64,000 nt of DNA from Tractidigestivibacter sp050946515 (lineage in GTDB: Bacteria; Actinomycetota; Coriobacteriia; Coriobacteriales; Atopobiaceae). Under the pieces are notes generated by a model. That model worked only from the letters and a program-made list of their open reading frames with translations, had not been told where the DNA came from and made no database searches. The translations under genes and the position numbers were made by a program. The first letter of the stretch is position 1. Each line of letters begins with the position of its first letter. This document shows positions 8,002-17,074 of this stretch, piece by piece. The stretch covers positions 62,001 to 126,000 of the forward strand of contig NZ_JBMNUX010000004.1 in assembly GCF_050946515.1 (NCBI RefSeq). The letters are read 5' to 3'.

Positions 8002-9156
8002 CTACTCCATCGAGGCTGCGTTCTCGAGAAGCGCCTGCTTGAGGTCGCTCTCTATCTGGCGCATCTGGCCTTGCGCCTGCTCGCGCGCGGCCCTGCCCTC
8101 CTTCTGGATCTGCACGGTCTCCTTGAGCGTGGCGATGAGCTTGTCGTTGACCTCCTGCAGCGTCTCGATGTCCACAACGCCACGCTGGTTGGCCTTCTCC
8201 GCGTCGATGGCGCCCTGGTGCAGGGCCTCGGCGTTGGCACGCAGCATCTTGTTGGTGGTGTCATCCACCTTGTTCTGCAGGTCGAGGGCGCGACGCTGGT
8301 TCTCAAGACCGAGCGCGATGACCATCTGCGACTTCCATAGCGGGATCGTGGTGGAGATGGTCGTGTCGATCTTGTCAGAGATAGAGCGATCGGCATTCTG
8401 CAGGATCTTTATCTGCGGAGCCATCTGGAGGCTCACGACGCTCACGCGGTCGAGGTCGTCGAGGCGCTTGTCGAAGCGCTCGAGCTTGTCCTTGAAGTCC
8501 TTGAGCACCTGAGCGCCCATGGGGTCGCTCGAGGCCTTGGCCTCGGCCTCGAGGGCGGGCAGCTGCTCGGCGCGGAAGTCGCTGATAGCCTTGCGCCCGG
8601 CAGCGATGTCAATCTTGAGCAGCCGGTACTGTTGGACGTTCTTCTCGTACATGCTGTCGTACATCGCAATGTCGGAGACCATCTGCGCCTGGTTGCGCTC
8701 GAGCTTCTCAACAATCTCGTCCACCTGGGGCGCGACCTTCTCGTAGCGGCGGCGAATCTTGTCCACGCTCACGACCACCTGCCCGATGATGGGCACGTTT
8801 CTGACGCCGCCGAGGTCTGCCTCGTCCACGGTAGTGAGAAGCTCGCCGAGAAGCTTGCCGGCCTCCCCGTCGTCCTTGTTGGATACCTTGGCGAGCACGT
8901 TGTCGGCGAAGTCGCTCATTGACATCTGCGCGTCGCGGGCGTAGCTGCTCTCGATGCCGTCCTTCATGAAGTCAATCTTGGCTGCGAGCTGGTTTGCCCT
9001 CTCCTGCTCTTCGGGCGTCAGCGTGACGGCAGGCTCGGCAGGAACTTGGGCGAGGTCGTCCGGCTGCGCTGCCGGGGTGGGCGAGCTTGCCATGAGGTCG
9101 GCGAGCGTGACCTTCTTGGCCTGCGGGGCTGAGCTCTGGTTCTCGTTTTCTGACAT
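8002..9156 (-). CDS. TelA family (toxic anion resistance) protein
   Basis: 384 aa, cytosolic and almost wholly helical/coiled-coil. It has the family core: GGVRNVPIIGQVVVSVDKIRRRYEKVAPQVDEIVEKLERNQAQM, MYDSMYEKNVQQYRLLKIDIAAG, and the C-terminal DTTISTTIPLWKSQMVIALGLENQR. The first 50 residues are Pro/Ala-rich and disordered. TelA proteins (B. subtilis YaaN/YceH type) are linked to tellurite and envelope stress resistance but their biochemistry is unknown. It is the last gene of a four-gene operon with XpaC, as in the B. subtilis xpaC-yaaN pair, starting 51 bases after the binding-protein gene. Confidence 0.92.
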   Translation of the reverse strand: MSENENQSSAPQAKKVTLADLMASSPTPAAQPDDLAQVPAEPAVTLTPEEQERANQLAAKIDFMKDGIESSYARDAQMSMSDFADNVLAKVSNKDDGEAGKLLGELLTTVDEADLGGVRNVPIIGQVVVSVDKIRRRYEKVAPQVDEIVEKLERNQAQMVSDIAMYDSMYEKNVQQYRLLKIDIAAGRKAISDFRAEQLPALEAEAKASSDPMGAQVLKDFKDKLERFDKRLDDLDRVSVVSLQMAPQIKILQNADRSISDKIDTTISTTIPLWKSQMVIALGLENQRRALDLQNKVDDTTNKMLRANAEALHQGAIDAEKANQRGVVDIETLQEVNDKLIATLKETVQIQKEGRAAREQAQGQMRQIESDLKQALLENAASME

Positions 9157-9207
9157 GCCATGCTCCTATCTGTCGTGTTGTTCAAGCCGATAGAGGACCT
9201 TGCGACC

Positions 9208-10308
9208 CTATGACTGCAGCTGTCTTATGAGCTCCTGCATCGCATCGTTGTTGGGGAGCTCGATCGCGGCGGGGACATTCTCTGCAACGCCGGTGACGCC
9301 AAAGCGAGAAGGGCTGTCGGTGCCCCTGAGAGAGGCACCGCGGAAGCCATGGCGCTCCCAAGCCAGCCGTTGCACCTCGTCGCTCTTGAGCAGGTCGTGA
9401 AGGCGCTCGCCGTTCTCGTCGAGCGCCATGAACACGTGCGTGGACCACACGGTTGGCGTGGTGTAGCAGATTACGAGCTCGTCTTTAACCTGCGCGTAGG
9501 TGTCTGGGTCATTCACGGCGAAGTCGAGAATCTGGCTCTCGTAGCCCACCATCATGGGCTTGGAGCCCTTGCCAAGCGTAAGGAACTGGTTGAAGGAATC
9601 CTCGGAGCTCGTCTCCATCCAGCCCGACTTGGCGAACACCTTGCGCAAGCTCTCGCCGTCGCGCTGAACGCTCTCGACCGTCGCAGGCGAGCCGCCATTC
9701 ATCACGCTGGCGAGCAGCGCCGCCCATTCGTTTCCAGAATTGGACGCCGTCGGATCGGTGGAGTCGATGCGAAACTCGCCATAGCCGTCCGTGTAGCCAA
9801 GGTCTGCCCAGGTCTTGTCCGAGAGCATTGCGTCAACGGCCGCGGAGACGTCCATGAGGTAGACGTCCCCGTCCTTGCTAATGATGCCCGACGCCACGAG
9901 CGCATCGGCCACGTCACGATAGGTGTAGACCACGATTGGCGAGTTCAGAACGATGTCGGAGGAGGTGGGCTCGATTCCTTGCGCGCTTCCGTACGCCGCG
10001 GCCGCCTGGGAGGATGGGAAGAGGTAGTCCATGCCGGTCTGGTCGGAGGTCATCATGCTGTAGGAGCCGGCCTTTTTGTAGTCAACGATGAGGCCAGCGT
10101 CGGCGGCAAGACTCTGGAACTCCGAGTCCTCGAAGAGCGAGATCTTCTCGCCGCCAAGGTAGCCGTTCACGGTCACGGCTTCCTCGGGAGCAACGGGCTC
10201 GGGCTGGCTGGCCTGCCATCCAACGACTACGCCCACGATCACGACCGCAGCGACAACGAGCACCAACCCGATGATTTTGCCCTTGCTGGCAACGAATCGC
10301 GCAGACAT
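9208..10308 (-). CDS. Membrane-anchored periplasmic-binding-like protein of the VWA/XpaC/TelA operon
   Basis: 366 aa. A single N-terminal hydrophobic segment (residues about 11-31, IIGLVLVVAAVVIVGVVVGW) anchors an outside-facing domain that resembles an extracellular solute-binding fold: NGYLGGEKISLFEDSEF, DYLFPSSQAAAAYG, NSPIVVYTYRDVADALVASG, then VWSTHVFMALDENGERLHDLLKSDEVQRLAW near the end, as in type 2 binding proteins. The ligand is unknown. No lipobox, so it is anchored by the TM helix. It begins two bases before the stop of XpaC ends, in tight co-translation order. The upstream VWA gene carries a related binding-like region, so the operon has two such modules. Confidence 0.75.
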   Translation of the reverse strand: MSARFVASKGKIIGLVLVVAAVVIVGVVVGWQASQPEPVAPEEAVTVNGYLGGEKISLFEDSEFQSLAADAGLIVDYKKAGSYSMMTSDQTGMDYLFPSSQAAAAYGSAQGIEPTSSDIVLNSPIVVYTYRDVADALVASGIISKDGDVYLMDVSAAVDAMLSDKTWADLGYTDGYGEFRIDSTDPTASNSGNEWAALLASVMNGGSPATVESVQRDGESLRKVFAKSGWMETSSEDSFNQFLTLGKGSKPMMVGYESQILDFAVNDPDTYAQVKDELVICYTTPTVWSTHVFMALDENGERLHDLLKSDEVQRLAWERHGFRGASLRGTDSPSRFGVTGVAENVPAAIELPNNDAMQELIRQLQS

Positions 10309-10310
10309 CG

Positions 10311-10964
10311 CTAGCCCTCACCTTTCGCATTGGTCTCCGACCGGCCCGCTCTGCCAGGGTCGTCGGAGGTATATCCGTCCATCTCCATGAGTCGCCTGAT
10401 GGCGTCGGAGTCACTCGAGAGCTCGCTCGCCTCGGAGCCCATGGCGCGCTCGAGCTCGCCTGCCACCACGCCCTGGAGGTCGCCCAGCCCGGAGAGCGCA
10501 TCCTCGACGGCTCGGTTCAAAGTCTCCCCTCGAGCGCTCTGCTCGAGGGATCGATAGCCACGCAGCATCGAGACGCACTGCTCGGCGTACGTGTTGAGGA
10601 AGTGCGAGAGACGCCTGAAGCTCGCGGGATGCGTCTCGGTGTAGCCCACGAGACGCTCTATCCCCTCCTTCAGCTCGGCGATCTCGGCGAGCACCTGGCG
10701 GTTGTCGATGTCGGCGGCCACTTCGTCAATCTGGTTCTCCAGATTGCGGGCGTCCTCGATTCGACGTGCCGCCTCCTCGCCATTGGGAAGCAGGCTCGCG
10801 ACCACGCCGCCAAGCCGCGCCTGCGGGCGCAGGACCAGCGAGAGCCCCACGTAGAGCATTGCCGCCACGACGGCACCCGAGACGATGCCCGCGATTCCGG
10901 GCACCATGAGCACGCAGGCGATGCCGCCTGCAAAGGCGAGTACGGCGGAGAGGAGGTAGCGCAT
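10311..10964 (-). CDS. XpaC family (5-bromo-4-chloroindolyl phosphate hydrolysis) membrane protein
   Basis: 217 aa. Two N-terminal membrane helices (about residues 3-22 and 25-47) are followed by a cytoplasmic helical domain (ARRIEDARNLENQIDEVAADIDNRQVLAEIAELKEGI) and a disordered acidic tail. This layout and the segment around IERLVGYTETHPASFRRLSHFLNTYAEQ fit XpaC (PF10112). Despite its name, enzymatic activity of the family is doubtful; it is found next to TelA in several Gram-positive lineages. The ATG overlaps the VWA gene stop as TGATG, so translation is coupled. Confidence 0.82.
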   Translation of the reverse strand: MRYLLSAVLAFAGGIACVLMVPGIAGIVSGAVVAAMLYVGLSLVLRPQARLGGVVASLLPNGEEAARRIEDARNLENQIDEVAADIDNRQVLAEIAELKEGIERLVGYTETHPASFRRLSHFLNTYAEQCVSMLRGYRSLEQSARGETLNRAVEDALSGLGDLQGVVAGELERAMGSEASELSSDSDAIRRLMEMDGYTSDDPGRAGRSETNAKGEG

Positions 10965-12703
10965 CAGTTGTATCCCTTGACCTGGCGGAACACGTCTGCG
11001 AGGTCTCCCTCTCGCCCATCGAAGACCTTGCCATTGGAGAGCTCGGCGAGCTCGTCGAGCTGAGACGAGTCGGCGTCTCCGAACATGATCGAGAAGATGG
11101 GAACCGTCGTGCCTGAGTTCCTATAGCTGTCCTCGAACTCGTCCTTCTCGTCATAGGTGGACATGCCGTCGGTCATCGCGACGATGGCCACGGTGTAGGT
11201 CCCGCTCTGCTCCGCCTGGGTTGCCAGCTCGAGCGCCTGCTCGAGCGCGGGGTAGAGGAAGGTGCCGCCATCCGCCGAGGTTGACCTCGCAAGGTCGAGA
11301 AGCTCGGAGGTGTCGGTTCCGGTGACCGTGCAGATGTCGTGGACGCTGCTCGAGAAGGGCACGAGCACGTTAACGTCCTGCTCGCCGGGCTGAATCATTG
11401 AGGCAGCGGAGCGCTCGGGGTCGAGCGCCTCGGTGAGGCCCTCGACAACGCCATCCTTGCCCTCTCCATACATCGAACCCGAGTAGTCGACCACCCAGAT
11501 GGTGTAGGAAGGCTTGCGCAGGTCGCTCTGGTAGAGCTGGAGCGCCTGCGTGATTACGTCGGCAGCGGGCATGGGCACGGACTTGAGCACTGAGGCGTCG
11601 GTCGTGATGCCCCAGTCTGAGCGAAATGCCCGGCTGACCTCCTCGTCGTCGGGGTTTGCCAGCTTTCCCCCCAGACCGCAGCGCCTTCCCACGCGCTCGA
11701 GCAGGAGCTTCGCCTCGTCGTCTTCGAGCGCGCTCTGGAAGGAGTCGAAGGCGTCCTTCACGGTAGAGCCCTGGCCGCGGTCGACGTAGCCGAGCGGGCT
11801 GTCTGAGATGGCAATTCCGTCGGATGGGTAGATGGCAAGGAGCGGGTCGGCGCCCTTGGCCTCAAGCTCCTTGTTGGCCTGTATCACGAGCGACTCGTAG
11901 TTGACCATCGCCTGGTGGTTCTCGGGGTCGGAGACGACCATGTCCTTCAGCCAGTCGGACGAGCCCGACGAGCGGTCAACGCCTGAGAGGAGCTCCTTCA
12001 CCTGGCTTGTGACCTCCTCGTTTTGGAGGTCGTCGGCAGTGAGCGGGCCGCTCTCGCCCGAGAGCGCCGACAAGAACGCGAGGTATGCGGAGGCACCGCT
12101 GTTGGACTGCGTGGCAGACGTCATCGAGAAGGTGAGCTGACCGTTCTGGACGGCAGTGATGATGTCAGAGGTAGAGACCTGCTTGGTTGCGCCAGAGGAG
12201 TCGGCCCAGCCAAGCTCTATAGCCTTGGCCTTGCTCACGCCGAAGACAACCGGCGTGGTAGAGGTTGACTCGGCGTCCTTCACGAGATGGCTCGTGTCGC
12301 CCAGCGAGATCCAGATGGACGAGGCGGGCCACACCGCGTCGTAGTCGTCGCCGCCGTCCTTGAGCACGCCCATGATGTCAAGCGAGCCCATGTAGTGGAT
12401 CTCGACGGCGACGCCCGAGGCATCGACGGCATGCTGAATGGCCTCGGCGGCCTCCTTGTTCTCGGAGCCCGATGCAATCTTGATTGTGACCGTGGCACTC
12501 CCGCCAGAGGGCGTGAAGGTCTGAACCTTGCTTGACGAGGAGGTCGAGGAGGACGAGCTCGCAGCTGAAGAATCAGAGCTTCCTCCCCCATCAAGGGCAA
12601 AGTCGCAGCCACACAGGACGAACGCTAAGGTGATGAGCGCACACGCCAGAACCGCAACGAAACGACCCGTGCTTCTGGGTGTTCCAGAGACCTGCGCAGA
12701 CAT
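10964..12703 (-). CDS. Lipoprotein with binding-protein-like region and C-terminal von Willebrand factor A domain
   Basis: 579 aa. Start taken at ATG 12703 because GGAAGG lies ten bases upstream; an ATG six codons earlier overlaps that site. A signal sequence (residues 13-33) ends in a lipobox-like LCGC, followed by a Gly/Ser-rich linker to about residue 60. Residues 70-370 look like a solute-binding domain (IKIASGSENKEAAEAIQHAVDASG, YDAVWPASSIWISLG). The last ~180 residues form a VWA domain with a MIDAS motif, DYSGSM at 406-411, then a TxSADGGT loop and MTDGMS. It should display a metal-dependent ligand-binding domain on the cell surface. First gene of the XpaC/binding protein/TelA operon. 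Ligand unknown. Confidence 0.88.
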   Translation of the reverse strand: MSAQVSGTPRSTGRFVAVLACALITLAFVLCGCDFALDGGGSSDSSAASSSSSTSSSSKVQTFTPSGGSATVTIKIASGSENKEAAEAIQHAVDASGVAVEIHYMGSLDIMGVLKDGGDDYDAVWPASSIWISLGDTSHLVKDAESTSTTPVVFGVSKAKAIELGWADSSGATKQVSTSDIITAVQNGQLTFSMTSATQSNSGASAYLAFLSALSGESGPLTADDLQNEEVTSQVKELLSGVDRSSGSSDWLKDMVVSDPENHQAMVNYESLVIQANKELEAKGADPLLAIYPSDGIAISDSPLGYVDRGQGSTVKDAFDSFQSALEDDEAKLLLERVGRRCGLGGKLANPDDEEVSRAFRSDWGITTDASVLKSVPMPAADVITQALQLYQSDLRKPSYTIWVVDYSGSMYGEGKDGVVEGLTEALDPERSAASMIQPGEQDVNVLVPFSSSVHDICTVTGTDTSELLDLARSTSADGGTFLYPALEQALELATQAEQSGTYTVAIVAMTDGMSTYDEKDEFEDSYRNSGTTVPIFSIMFGDADSSQLDELAELSNGKVFDGREGDLADVFRQVKGYN

Positions 12704-12840
12704 GATAGGAGGTCCTTCCACGGATCCCCGCGACCCGACGCGGTCGCAGGGCCAGCTTTCTTTAAACCAATCCTATCTTTCAAATATCAGCGCAATGTAA
12801 GGGGCCCTCCTGCGGGGCGAACCTAGACCGCCGGCCCCCT

Positions 12841-15357
12841 CTAACCCAAGACCTCCTCTGCGATGCGGGCAGATTCCGTGGCGTCCTTGGCATAGTAGTC
12901 TGCCCCAACCATCTTGGCATACTCGGGATTGAGAACCGCGCCGCCGACCATGACCTTGCACCAGGGCGCGCGCTCGCGCAGGAGCTTGATGGTCTCGGCC
13001 ATCGCCGGGACGGTCGTGGTCATGAGCGCGGAGAGGCCGCAGAGCGTCACGTGGTCTCTCTCCACCGCGTCGGCGACCGTCTCCGGCGGCACGTCACGCC
13101 CGAGGTCGACCACGTCGTAGCCGTAGTTCTCGAGCAGCATCCGCACGATGTTCTTGCCGATGTCGTGGATGTCCCCGTGAACCGTGCAGATCACAATCTT
13201 GCCCTTAGAGGCTGCCGCGGAGTCGCTGCCGGCAGAGACAGACTGCTTGATTACGTCAAAGCCCGCCTTCGCAGCCTCGGCGGAGGCCATGAGCTGCGGC
13301 AGGAAGAACGTGCCCTTCTCAAAGCGGTCTCCGACCTCGTCCAAGGCGGGGATGAGCACCTCGTTAATCGCGAACATGGGGCCATGCTCGTCAATAACGC
13401 GGGCGATGACCTCCCCCATGGGGCCCTTGCGGCCAGCAAGCACAAGCTCGCGGGCCTCCTCGTCGGCCGAGGCGGGCTTCTCGGAAGAGCGCGTTGCGTC
13501 CTTCTCGCCCTTCGAAGGCGCCGAGGCCGAATCCGCAGTCGCCGGCGCAGCGGCGGGCTTGGCGTCGCTCCTTGCGGCATAGCCTGCGATGTAGCGCTGG
13601 GCGCTCTCGTCCTCGCCCGAGAGCACGCGCCACGAGTTCACGACGTCCATCATCCTGGTGAGGCAGGGATTCATGATCGCCAGGTCAAGGCCGGCGGAGA
13701 AGGCCGCGGCCAGAAACGTCGCGTTCACAAGGGGCCTAAACGGCAGGCCGAAGCTCACGTTGCTCACGCCCAGCACGCACCGCACGCCGGCAAGCTCGCG
13801 CTTCACCATGCGAATGGCGTCGAGGGTCGCCCCCGGCTGCGCCTGGTCGGTGGAGGCGGCCATCGTAAGGCAGTCGACCACCAAGTCCTGCCGAGGAATG
13901 CCCAGCCTGTCAGCCTCCGCAACGATCTTTCTTGCCACGTCCAAGCGACCCTCGGCGGTCTTGGGGATGCCCTGCTCGTCCAGCGTGAGGCACACCACAG
14001 CGCAGCCGTAGTGCTTCACGATGGGCAGAACCGCGGCCATAACCTCAGACCGTCCGTTCGTCGAGTTGATGAGGGGCTTTCCTGGATAGCTGCGCACCGC
14101 CGCCTCGATCACGGCTGGGTCGGCGGAGTCAATTTGCAACGGCAACGTCGATACGCCCTGCAGCTCGTCCACAAGCTGAAGCATGACCGCCCGCTCGTCA
14201 ATCTCGGGAAGGCCGGCGTTCACGTCTAGGATCTGCGCGCCGGCCGACTCCTGCTCGATGGCCATGCGCATCACGTAGTCGTGATTCCCCGAGCGAAGCG
14301 CCTCCTTCATCAGCTTCTTCCCGGTTGGGTTGATGCGCTCGCCAATGACGCCGACCTGCCCCTGATCGAGCGAGCAAATCTGCTGCGCGCTGGCAACGGC
14401 AAAGCTCTTGTTGGTCTTCCGAGGCGCTGGCGTGCGTCCGGCGAGAAGCGCGCGCTCGGCGGCGATGTGCTGGGGCGTGGTGCCGCAGCAGCCGCCGATC
14501 ACCGTAACGCCGGCATCGAGCATCTCCTCGACCGCCCGCGCATACTCTTCTGGCCCCACGTCGTAGGTAGTGACGCCGTCCACAACCCGAGGAAGCCCGG
14601 CATTGGCCTGCGCCATCACAGGACAGCTCGCCCAGGGAAGCATGCGCTTGACGAGCGGAGCCACCGCCGAGGGACCTAGGCCGCAGTTAATCCCAAGCAC
14701 GTCGGCCCCCAGCGAGCCCAGCGTGACGGCCGCGGCCTCGGGCGTCGTGCCCAAGAAGGTTCGCCCGTCCTCGCCGAAGGTCATGGTCACGAATGCCGGC
14801 AGGTCGGAGTTCTCGCGCACGGCGAGAAGGGCGGCCTTGGCCTCTGCAAGGTCAGACATGGTCTCGATCACAAACAGGTCCGCCCCCGCAGCGTCCGCCG
14901 CGCGCACCTCTTGGGCAAAGAGGTCATATGCGTCGTCGAAGGCGAGCGTTCCCATCGGGGCCAGCAGCTGGCCGGTTGGGCCGATGTCTGCCGCCGCATA
15001 GCGCGCCCCCGACGCTCGCACGCACTTGATCGCAGCAGAGAAAACCTCCTCGACCGATGCCGCGCCTCCCAGCTTGGCGGCGTTGGCGCCAAACGTGTTG
15101 GACGTCACGACCTCGGAGCCTGCCGCAACGTAGGCGGCATGCACGGCCGTGACCTCGTCGGGATTGGACAGGCACAAAAGCTCGGGAAGCTCGCCCGCGG
15201 CGAGCCCGCGCGCCTGAAGCTGGGTTCCCATGGCGCCGTCAAAGAGCAGGAACTCCTTGCCTTCGAGCACCGCGGCAAGGTGCGCGTCCTTCACGCGGCG
15301 CGGACGGCTCTCAAAGCGCGCCTTTGGCCAGCGACCTGTCTTCTCGCCTTCGCTCAT
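12841..15357 (-). CDS. metH: Cobalamin-dependent methionine synthase lacking the activation domain
   Basis: 838 aa, against about 1,200 for full MetH. Domains in order: homocysteine/zinc module (about 30-315, zinc ligands in GINCGLGPSAV and GGCCGTTPQHI), methyl-tetrahydrofolate module (about 335-590, GVIGERINPTGKK), a Lys/Ala/Ser low-complexity linker (about 605-650), helical cap (ALDEVGDRFEKGTFFLPQLM) and B12 domain with DIHDIG histidine motif and GLSALMTTTVPAM. It ends after the B12 domain; the AdoMet-dependent reactivation domain is encoded by the gene just upstream. It methylates homocysteine in the cytosol. Last gene of metF-activation-metH. The linker inserted before the cap domain is longer than usual. 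Confidence 0.95.
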   Translation of the reverse strand: MSEGEKTGRWPKARFESRPRRVKDAHLAAVLEGKEFLLFDGAMGTQLQARGLAAGELPELLCLSNPDEVTAVHAAYVAAGSEVVTSNTFGANAAKLGGAASVEEVFSAAIKCVRASGARYAAADIGPTGQLLAPMGTLAFDDAYDLFAQEVRAADAAGADLFVIETMSDLAEAKAALLAVRENSDLPAFVTMTFGEDGRTFLGTTPEAAAVTLGSLGADVLGINCGLGPSAVAPLVKRMLPWASCPVMAQANAGLPRVVDGVTTYDVGPEEYARAVEEMLDAGVTVIGGCCGTTPQHIAAERALLAGRTPAPRKTNKSFAVASAQQICSLDQGQVGVIGERINPTGKKLMKEALRSGNHDYVMRMAIEQESAGAQILDVNAGLPEIDERAVMLQLVDELQGVSTLPLQIDSADPAVIEAAVRSYPGKPLINSTNGRSEVMAAVLPIVKHYGCAVVCLTLDEQGIPKTAEGRLDVARKIVAEADRLGIPRQDLVVDCLTMAASTDQAQPGATLDAIRMVKRELAGVRCVLGVSNVSFGLPFRPLVNATFLAAAFSAGLDLAIMNPCLTRMMDVVNSWRVLSGEDESAQRYIAGYAARSDAKPAAAPATADSASAPSKGEKDATRSSEKPASADEEARELVLAGRKGPMGEVIARVIDEHGPMFAINEVLIPALDEVGDRFEKGTFFLPQLMASAEAAKAGFDVIKQSVSAGSDSAAASKGKIVICTVHGDIHDIGKNIVRMLLENYGYDVVDLGRDVPPETVADAVERDHVTLCGLSALMTTTVPAMAETIKLLRERAPWCKVMVGGAVLNPEYAKMVGADYYAKDATESARIAEEVLG

Positions 15358-15372
15358 GACGCTCCCTTCTCG

Positions 15373-16080
15373 CTAGCTCCTGCAGGTTGTCCCCGCAAGG
15401 CGAATGTTGCAAAAGTCAAAGCAGCGGCAGCCGCTGCAGCTCTTCTGGCGCTTCTCGTCCCGCGGCTCGGGAAAGAGCCCGATGACGGCAGAGACGCTCT
15501 TGGTAGGAATCATCAGCAGGCTCTCCGTCAGCGTGACGCCTAGCTGGCGCTGGGCGTCAAGGGTGCGGAGGAGCTCCGGCTGCGTCTTGAGGGGCAAGTC
15601 GCCGTAGCCCGGGCTGAACCGAAAGTTGGTGTAAAGCCCGCGCTCCCGCGCCGCCGCGACGATGCTCGCCTCGCACGCGTCTGCCGTCCGCTCGGCAAGC
15701 TCGGTTCCCGCAGCGTCGAAGACCGCCTGGTCAAGCGGGCTCGTGAGCGCAAGGCGCCTGAGCTCGCGCTCCACGCCCATGCCCGTCGTGACGACAAGCA
15801 GCGCCGCGCCAACGGCCCCCCTGAGATGCCTTGCGATCGAATGGCCGGAAAGCACGAGCGAGGTCCCCTCAAGCGTCACCTCTGGAACCCCGTCCTTCTC
15901 GACCACCCCCGACACCGGCACGATCCGCCAGACCCCAGAGGGCGTGGCCAGCTTGAGGGAGCGGGCTACCTGCGCGTCAATGCGCTGCGAGAGCTCCTCC
16001 GAGATTGTCTGGCCACGATAGCCAAGGTAGCGCAGCACCTCGCTTCTGTCCAAAGACCCAATCCTGTAGCGCTCGACCAT
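15373..16080 (-). CDS. Stand-alone methionine synthase activation-domain protein
   Basis: 235 aa. The segment RFSPGYGDLPLKTQPELLRTLDAQRQLGVTLTESLLMIPTKSVSAVIGL matches the AdoMet-binding core of the MetH C-terminal activation domain (the family form is RxSPGYxxxPD...LxxLLxxxxxIGVxLTESxxMxPxxSVSG). Here it is a separate protein, 15 bases ahead of metH, so it probably reactivates oxidised cob(II)alamin on MetH in trans. The C-terminus carries six cysteines in CSGCRCFDFCNIRLAGTTC, which could bind an iron-sulfur cluster. That tail is absent from the domain in E. coli MetH. Starts eight bases after metF. Confidence 0.88.
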   Translation of the reverse strand: MVERYRIGSLDRSEVLRYLGYRGQTISEELSQRIDAQVARSLKLATPSGVWRIVPVSGVVEKDGVPEVTLEGTSLVLSGHSIARHLRGAVGAALLVVTTGMGVERELRRLALTSPLDQAVFDAAGTELAERTADACEASIVAAARERGLYTNFRFSPGYGDLPLKTQPELLRTLDAQRQLGVTLTESLLMIPTKSVSAVIGLFPEPRDEKRQKSCSGCRCFDFCNIRLAGTTCRS

Positions 16081-16088
16081 GGCCTTGC

Positions 16089-16958
16089 CTAGTTGGAGAG
16101 GTATCCGCAGCCAAGCAGCGCCGCGCGCGCGGACTGGGCCACCTGCGGACGGTTCATGCTATACACATGGATGCCGTCGACGCCGTTCTCCGCAAGGTCA
16201 ACGAGCTGCTCGCAGGCGTATTCCATTCCCGCCTTTGCCTGGTCAAGAGGGTCGCTCCCGGCCTGCACAAGGCGCTTGACCACCTTGGCGGGGATGGAGG
16301 CGCCGCAGTTGAAGGCCATGCGCTGAATCTGCTTGACGCTCGTGAAGGGCATGATTCCGGCAATGATGGGCAGCTTGATGCGATAGCGAAGGCAGCGCTC
16401 GCGGAAGCGATAGAAGTCCTCGTTGTCGAAGAAGAGCTGCGTCACAAGGAAGTCTGCGCCTTCCTCCTGCTTGGCGTAGGTGGCCTCCATCGATTCCTTC
16501 TCGGTCGCAGACTCGATGTGGCCCTCGGGGTAGCAGGCAGCGCCAATGCACAGCTCTGGCCATGCCGAGCGAAGATGGCGGATGAGGTCAGAGGCGTGCA
16601 CGTAGTCCATGACCTTCACGTCAGGGCGGGGGTCGCCGCGCAGGGCGAGCACGTTGGCTATCCCAGCCGCCTTGAGCTGCGACATGCGGTCGTCGATGTC
16701 TGCGCGCGTGGCGCCCATGCAGGTGAGGTGGGCAAGCGCCGTAACGTCCAAGACCTCTTCGATTCTCTGGGCCACGGGGACGGTGTTGCCCGTGCTCCCG
16801 CTGCCTCCCGCAGAGTAGGTTACAGAGATCCAGTCCGGCTTTGTCTCGGCCACGGCAGCGGCGACCCTATAGGCCTCGTCAAGCGGCAGGTCGCCCTTGG
16901 GCGGGAAAATCTCGAACGAAAGCGTGCGATGGTCGCTGATCTTGTCAGAAATCTTCAT
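16089..16958 (-). CDS. metF: 5,10-methylenetetrahydrofolate reductase
   Basis: 289 aa, the bacterial MetF length. It reduces methylene-THF to methyl-THF, the substrate of MetH. Start at ATG 16958 with GGGGGACC upstream; the reading frame continues further upstream but without family similarity. The TIM barrel shows SFEIFPPKGD with the catalytic Glu, WISVTYSAGGSGS, HLTCMGATRADI, NVLALRGDPRPD, GAACYPEGHIES, and FLVTQLFFDNEDFYRF. First gene of the metF-activation-metH operon. Confidence 0.95.
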   Translation of the reverse strand: MKISDKISDHRTLSFEIFPPKGDLPLDEAYRVAAAVAETKPDWISVTYSAGGSGSTGNTVPVAQRIEEVLDVTALAHLTCMGATRADIDDRMSQLKAAGIANVLALRGDPRPDVKVMDYVHASDLIRHLRSAWPELCIGAACYPEGHIESATEKESMEATYAKQEEGADFLVTQLFFDNEDFYRFRERCLRYRIKLPIIAGIMPFTSVKQIQRMAFNCGASIPAKVVKRLVQAGSDPLDQAKAGMEYACEQLVDLAENGVDGIHVYSMNRPQVAQSARAALLGCGYLSN

Positions 16959-17074
16959 AGGTCCCCCACTCTCTGCGCACGATGCGGCACAGCTTGCAGT
17001 GGGCACATGGTAGCGCGGTTTTACTACTTGAATCGAGCGAGAAACACGCAGGCAACCCAATGAGGCTCGCCGCG

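Noticed and set aside
13051..14229. Long open frame opposite metH
   Set aside because: Mirrors the metH codons, no RBS or recognisable domain.
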